From: DATKWF01 sp035529715
Lineage (GTDB): Bacteria; Chloroflexota; Dehalococcoidia; Dehalococcoidales; RBG-16-60-22
Assembly: GCA_035529715.1 (NCBI GenBank)
Contig: DATKWF010000041.1
Span: 1-18,746 of the forward strand
DNA: 18,746 bases
Direction of reading: 5' to 3'
Shown: one piece after another, positions 15,499 through 18,746 of the stretch
Layout: every line of letters begins with the position of its first letter
How positions within the stretch are numbered: the first letter of the stretch is position 1
Notes under the pieces: model-generated
What the model was told of the DNA's origin: nothing
What the model saw: only the letters and a program-made list of their open reading frames with translations
Database searches by the model: none
Translations under genes and position numbers: made by a program

Positions 15499-16831
15499 CT
15501 TCGGCGCTTTCCTTGGCGTGAGCACCTTTCTTTTTCTTCTTCTTTGATTTAGTCACTGGCTTGGTTGGCGCAAAACCCGAAATTTCCTCAGCAAACCGGA
15601 GCTGAGGTTTAGCTTTAACTTGTTGAGGTTCAAAGATAACCGCTTCTGGAGTTAACGTTTCTTTTGGTGCTGGCGCAGGCTCTGCTGTTTTAGCCTCCGC
15701 TTCCTCTTCAGGTAGAGGAGCTGGCTCCAGAGTAGCTTCTATTTCGGCAGGAGCTTCTTCTTTGGCTGGGGGCTTGACCTCGGCTATCTTCTCTGCCTCA
15801 GCTGCCGAGGCACTCTTAATGTCGATTCGCCAGCCGGTGAGCTTGGCGGCGAGCCTGGCATTTTGCCCTTCCTTGCCGATGGCGAGTGATAGTTGCTTGT
15901 CCGGGACAATTACAGTGGCTATCCCCCCTTTATCGTTTAACTTAACGCCTAATATCTGGGCTGGGCTGAGAGCATTGGTGATGAAGGCGGCGGCATCTGG
16001 ATTCCACATAATGACGTCTATCTTTTCGCCATTTAGCTCGCCCACTATATTCTGTATCCTGATGCCGCGCAATCCAACGCAGCAACCAACCGGGTCAATA
16101 CCTTCCTGACGTGCGGCAACAGCCACCTTGCTCCGAAAGCCGGCTTCACGAGCAATCGATTTTAGTTCCACCGTCCCGTTGAAAACCTCAGGAACTTCCA
16201 GTTCAAAAAGACGTCGCAGCAGGTCAGGGTGAGAACGAGATACTATCACCCGGGGACCTTTGGTACTTCGGGTCACTTGCAGGAGGAAAACTTTGAGTCG
16301 TTGACCTACCCGATATCTCTCGGTGCGCATCTGCTCTGCCGCAGGCAGTACTGCTTCTGTTCTACCCAGGTCGATAAATATCTGGCCAGGCTCGATGCGC
16401 TGCACCAGACCGGTGATAACATCGCCTTCCTTATCGACATATTCCTCAAATATGGCGCTATGCTCGGCTTCATGAAGACGTTGCAGGATGACCTGTTTCG
16501 CCGTCTGGGCGGCAATACGCCCGGCGTTACTTGGAGTAGCCTCTACCATGAGAGCGTCTTCAATTTGCGCGTCTGGATTGATTCGGCGTGCCTCATCCAG
16601 TGATATCTCCTGGCGAGTGTCGGATGGTTTCTCAACCACCGTTTTCTCAGCCCATACTTCAACCCTACCGTTATTGGGATTAATCTTGACCGAGATATTC
16701 TGGGTGGCAGCAAAGTTGTCCTTCTTGTAGGCAGATGCCAGTGCTGCCTCTACGGCGGAGATAACCACCTCTCTGGGCAGATTTTTCTCTGCCGAGAGTT
16801 GAGTGATAGCTATTAAAAAGTCACTCTTCAT
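15434..16831 (-). CDS. nusA: Transcription termination/antitermination factor NusA
   Basis: The 465-residue protein binds RNA polymerase and modulates pausing, termination and antitermination. The N-terminal polymerase-binding domain (about 1-125) begins MKSDFLIAITQLSAEKNLPR. An S1 domain (about 135-200) holds GDVITGLVQRIEPGQIFIDL, then two KH domains (about 203-345) end in LSLAIGKEGQNARLAAKLTG. A tail of about 120 residues follows, rich in Ala/Pro/Glu, with a lysine cluster (KSKKKKKK) and an acidic end (SDEEEED). It is unlike the AR repeats of E. coli NusA. The leader upstream carries its own promoter and a terminator-like hairpin. rimP, usual before nusA, is missing. Confidence 0.97.
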   Translation of the reverse strand: MKSDFLIAITQLSAEKNLPREVVISAVEAALASAYKKDNFAATQNISVKINPNNGRVEVWAEKTVVEKPSDTRQEISLDEARRINPDAQIEDALMVEATPSNAGRIAAQTAKQVILQRLHEAEHSAIFEEYVDKEGDVITGLVQRIEPGQIFIDLGRTEAVLPAAEQMRTERYRVGQRLKVFLLQVTRSTKGPRVIVSRSHPDLLRRLFELEVPEVFNGTVELKSIAREAGFRSKVAVAARQEGIDPVGCCVGLRGIRIQNIVGELNGEKIDVIMWNPDAAAFITNALSPAQILGVKLNDKGGIATVIVPDKQLSLAIGKEGQNARLAAKLTGWRIDIKSASAAEAEKIAEVKPPAKEEAPAEIEATLEPAPLPEEEAEAKTAEPAPAPKETLTPEAVIFEPQQVKAKPQLRFAEEISGFAPTKPVTKSKKKKKKGAHAKESAEDGIKLKKLSRTTEFSDEEEED

Positions 16832-16858
16832 CTCAGACTAAATCTCCATATTCAAAAA

Positions 16859-16884
16859 TTAAAAAAGTGGGATGGCACCCACTT
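16859..16884 (-). terminator. Intrinsic terminator in the nusA leader
   Basis: Read on the minus strand, AAGTGGG (16884-16878) and CCCACTT (16871-16865) form a 7-bp stem with a TGCCAT loop, followed directly by TTTTTT and, after AA, another T-run. It stands downstream of the nusA promoter and upstream of the nusA ATG, so besides ending read-through from the YggS-family gene it can attenuate nusA transcription. Confidence 0.8.
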
Positions 16885-16900
16885 AGTTAGTTAACTAAAT
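16881..16900 (-). promoter_or_regulatory. Alternative hairpin overlapping the nusA-leader terminator (antiterminator candidate)
   Basis: On the minus strand ATTTAGTT (16900-16893) can pair with AACTAAGT (16888-16881) around an AACT loop, 8 pairs including one G-U. The 3' arm contains the AAGT that begins the 5' arm of the terminator, so the two hairpins are mutually exclusive. The stem is A-U rich and would be weak unless stabilised. The core is a perfect 12-bp DNA palindrome, TTAGTTAACTAA (16887-16898). Confidence 0.45.
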
Positions 16901-16909
16901 TTCCAGTAA

Positions 16910-16938
16910 AGTATAACATGGAGAGGCTTAAAATTCAA
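16910..16938 (-). promoter_or_regulatory. Promoter of the nusA operon
   Basis: The minus strand has TTGAAT (16938-16933), a 17-bp spacer and TATACT (16915-16910) preceded by TGT, an extended -10. The predicted start near 16903 gives a leader of about 70 nt that contains the antiterminator and terminator hairpins before nusA. Confidence 0.65.
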
Positions 16939-16964
16939 GATGCCTGGTAACAAATTTGATGGTC

Positions 16965-17645
16965 TTAACGGTTAACCTGGCTTTTTACATAATCTCTTTC
17001 CCCAAATATTTTACTGCCTATCCTGACTATATTGGCTCCTTCCTGCAGGGCAATTTTATAGGAATTCGTCATTCCCATGGAGAGATATCGCATCTCGGCG
17101 TTGGGTAAATCAAGCTTTTTGATTTCATCAAATAGTTTTTTCGTTTCCACGAAGTAAGGTCTTGAGTCTTCCGGGTTGCCAAAGCGGGGCCCCATAGTCA
17201 TCAGCCCCATTAACCTGATATGCTCACAGGCGGAAATATCCCTGACCAGTTGCCCGGCATCTTCCGGGAGTACACCCGCTTTTTGCAATTCCCGCCCGCT
17301 GTTTATCTCAATTAGTACCGGCATTGTTTTGCCGATTTGAGCGCATCTTTTATCAATCTCACCGGCTAATTCAATGGAGTCAACGGTCTCTATCAGGTCG
17401 AATATCGGCACTGCTTTCTTCACCTTATTTTTCTGGAGGTGTCCGATGAAGTGCCATTTTGCCCTTTTGCCGACGGTCTCATAGGCCCTTTCTGCTTCCT
17501 GGATATAGTTTTCACCAATGATTTTCACACCGGCTTCAACTGCCTCCAGAATTTCCTCAGGGCTTCTGGTTTTGGCAGCGGCGACTAACTGGACGCCGTC
17601 CGGCAGTTCGCTTAATATCTGGCTGACATTCTGCTTGATGGTCAT
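16965..17645 (-). CDS. YggS/PLPBP-family pyridoxal phosphate homeostasis protein
   Basis: The 226-residue protein belongs to the YggS/PROSC family: single-domain TIM-barrel proteins related to alanine racemase that bind PLP through a lysine and keep PLP levels in check, with no known catalytic reaction. The Schiff-base lysine is Lys25 in LVAAAKTRS. IIGENYIQEA, WHFIGHLQKNK, and the C-terminal MRYLSMGMTNSYKIALQEGANIVRIGSKIFGER (split by strands) are family signatures. ATG 17645 gives the usual N-terminus; an in-frame TTG at 17654 would add three residues. Neither has a clear ribosome-binding site. In Gram-positives it often sits near sepF and ftsZ; that is not seen here. Confidence 0.94.
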   Translation of the reverse strand: MTIKQNVSQILSELPDGVQLVAAAKTRSPEEILEAVEAGVKIIGENYIQEAERAYETVGKRAKWHFIGHLQKNKVKKAVPIFDLIETVDSIELAGEIDKRCAQIGKTMPVLIEINSGRELQKAGVLPEDAGQLVRDISACEHIRLMGLMTMGPRFGNPEDSRPYFVETKKLFDEIKKLDLPNAEMRYLSMGMTNSYKIALQEGANIVRIGSKIFGERDYVKSQVNR

Positions 17646-17775
17646 GGCTAACAAGCTATTTTACATCAACATGTCAGGCTTACTCAATAGCTGGGATGTT
17701 TGGTAACCTCACCCCCTGTGTCCCTCTTTCCATACACCGAGATTTTATCCCCACGCAGTATGGGCGTCAATGTAG

Positions 17776-17808
17776 AACCGAGAAATTTTAAGCGTCACTC
17801 GGTTTTTT
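17776..17808 (+). terminator. Orphan intrinsic terminator before the HEPN gene
   Basis: AACCGAG (17776-17782) and CTCGGTT (17798-17804) form a 7-bp stem with a 15-base loop, followed by a T-run. It is oriented on the plus strand, yet no plus-strand gene lies upstream in this window until dapA, more than 10 kb away. It may end an unseen short RNA or be a remnant of insertion. Confidence 0.45.
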
Positions 17809-17809
17809 G

Positions 17810-17838
17810 TTGTCTAATTCCGTATCTTGTTCTATACT
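17810..17838 (+). promoter_or_regulatory. Promoter of the HEPN-like gene
   Basis: TTGTCT (17810-17815), a 17-bp spacer and TATACT (17833-17838) form a reasonable sigma70-type promoter. The leader to the GTG at 17873 would be about 28 nt and includes AAAAGGA. Confidence 0.55.
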
Positions 17839-17872
17839 ACTTCGTAAAGGTGGGTTAAAAGGACAGATATTT

Positions 17873-18688
17873 GTGGCGAATCTACAAAAATACAAAGATG
17901 ACTTAAAAAAACTCATTGCTCAGAGCGAACTACTACTATACTCTCTTGCCAAAGAAGTTGAAATTAAGGTGTTTTTTGATAATGGGGTAAAGAAGAGGAC
18001 TCTGGAGAAGTATCTAGAAGAAAAAAATATAACTCTTCCTGATTTCAAAAGTGAATACGAAAAGTGGTATTCGGAGGCACTGGAGGTTATTAAGCAAATG
18101 CTTCCAAGTCGCTACGAAGACTTTAAGCGTCTTTACAAAGATGAAAAACGTAAAGATAAAGATATTGACTATCTTACCTACGCTATATCTGATTACATGA
18201 TTGGACTTAGAAAGACAAGCGGATGGGAAAAGACTGTAGTGGTAGATAAAAAAGCGGCTTTCCCGAAATTTGAACAGCAAGTGAAAATACTAAAAGCCGC
18301 AGAAAGAAGATTTGAAAGCTCGCTTTTTGAGATGAAGCAACTTCTTCAAGCTGACTTGTTTGATAGTGAGATAGATACAGCCCGTGAATTATTGAAGAGT
18401 GGGTATATTCGTGCGGCTGGGGCTGTTGCAGGTGTTGTACTTGAAAAGCACTTACAGCAAGTTTCTATCAGTCACAACTTAAAGATAAAAGCCAAAAACC
18501 CTTCCATTTCCGATTATAATGACGCCTTGAAAGAAGCCCCAGTAATAGATGTACCAACTTGGAGATTCGTACAGCATTTAGCCGATTTACGCAATTTATG
18601 TGACCACAAGAAACAGCGAGAGCCAAAACCTGAAGAAATTGAAGACCTAATAAGCGGAGTTGACAAGGTATCTAAAACTGTGTTTTAA
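17873..18688 (+). CDS. HEPN-like domain protein, hypothetical
   Basis: The 271-residue protein starts at GTG 17873 (AAAAGGA at good spacing) rather than at the upstream frame opening at 17807. The N-terminal half is charged and mostly helical (KYKDDLKKLIAQSELLL, YEDFKRLYKDEKRKDKD) and matches no family I know. The C-terminal third resembles the HEPN fold of DUF4145-type proteins: YIRAAGAVAGVVLEKHLQQV is a typical helix pair and DLRNLCDHKK has the R-x4-H motif (Arg240, His245) used by HEPN ribonucleases. HEPN proteins include toxins of toxin-antitoxin pairs and abortive-infection factors. The gene is visibly AT-richer than its neighbours and has its own promoter, suggesting later acquisition. 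The HEPN call is moderately sure; RNase activity is untested. Confidence 0.65.
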   Translation: MANLQKYKDDLKKLIAQSELLLYSLAKEVEIKVFFDNGVKKRTLEKYLEEKNITLPDFKSEYEKWYSEALEVIKQMLPSRYEDFKRLYKDEKRKDKDIDYLTYAISDYMIGLRKTSGWEKTVVVDKKAAFPKFEQQVKILKAAERRFESSLFEMKQLLQADLFDSEIDTARELLKSGYIRAAGAVAGVVLEKHLQQVSISHNLKIKAKNPSISDYNDALKEAPVIDVPTWRFVQHLADLRNLCDHKKQREPKPEEIEDLISGVDKVSKTVF

Positions 18689-18691
18689 GCA

Positions 18692-18746
18692 ATGTCAAAC
18701 GTACCAAGTGTTCAACCACCACAGCACTTCCTTGAAATCGTTGGAA
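18692..18746 (+). CDS. Start of a second gene in the HEPN unit (cut by window edge)
   Basis: Three bases after the HEPN stop, an ATG opens a frame that reads MSNVPSVQPPQHFLEIVG to the window edge. No strong ribosome-binding site is visible, so translation may be coupled to the HEPN gene. Eighteen codons are too few to name a family. Its close spacing suggests a two-gene unit. Confidence 0.4.
   Translation, partial: MSNVPSVQPPQHFLEIVG

Noticed and set aside
17655..17806. tRNA or small RNA between the YggS-family gene and the HEPN gene
   Set aside because: No cloverleaf or T-loop motif was found on either strand; only the orphan terminator could be supported.
1..18746. CRISPR array, insertion sequence, prophage or rRNA genes
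   Set aside because: No regularly spaced repeats, transposase or integrase sequence, terminal inverted repeats or rRNA signatures were seen by reading.

Overview
The window reads as a bacterial chromosome segment dominated by housekeeping genes. Gene content and order (rpsO-pnp-dapB-asd-dapA on one strand; nusA-ylxR-infB-rbfA-truB, then ino1, a PimA-like glycosyltransferase, a CDP-alcohol phosphatidyltransferase and purA on the other) remind me of Dehalococcoidia and related Chloroflexota. This is a recollection of synteny, not a database result. The small stand-alone RAM-domain protein, the DUF5679 zinc-ribbon gene and the actinobacterial/archaeal-type inositol phosphate synthase fit that guess. 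GTG and TTG starts are frequent.

Region 1 (1-1500): the 5' part of a CorA-type Mg/Co channel gene runs off the left edge on the minus strand. A 77-residue Lrp/AsnC ligand-binding-domain protein follows, transcribed from a near-consensus promoter that leaves almost no 5' leader. Region 2 (1436-6778, plus strand): one promoter (TTTACA, 17 bp, extended TATAAT) precedes rpsO, pnp, dapB, asd and dapA, which are tightly spaced and probably one operon joining ribosome/RNA-decay functions with the aspartate-to-dihydrodipicolinate branch of lysine synthesis. Region 3 (6798-11638, minus strand): read in transcription order it is ino1, PimA-like glycosyltransferase, CDP-alcohol phosphatidyltransferase, purA and a cupin. 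The first three together make a plausible phosphatidylinositol (mannoside) pathway, with an ino1 promoter overlain by palindromes.

Region 4 (11692-16938, minus strand): nusA-ylxR-infB-rbfA-truB, followed by a 46-residue DUF5679 gene with its own strong promoter. The nusA promoter is followed at once by a leader holding an intrinsic terminator and an overlapping alternative hairpin, so the translation operon looks attenuated. rimP, usual upstream of nusA, is absent here. Region 5 (16965-18746): a YggS/PLPBP-family gene on the minus strand, then an AT-richer plus-strand unit with its own promoter, coding for a HEPN-like protein and the start of a second gene that leaves the window.

No rRNA, tRNA, CRISPR array, insertion sequence or phage module was recognised. 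The most interesting signals are regulatory: the nusA leader attenuator, two apparently leaderless genes, the palindromes at the ino1 promoter, and the possible non-canonical ylxR start. The possible inositol phospholipid pathway and the HEPN unit at the right edge are also worth attention.
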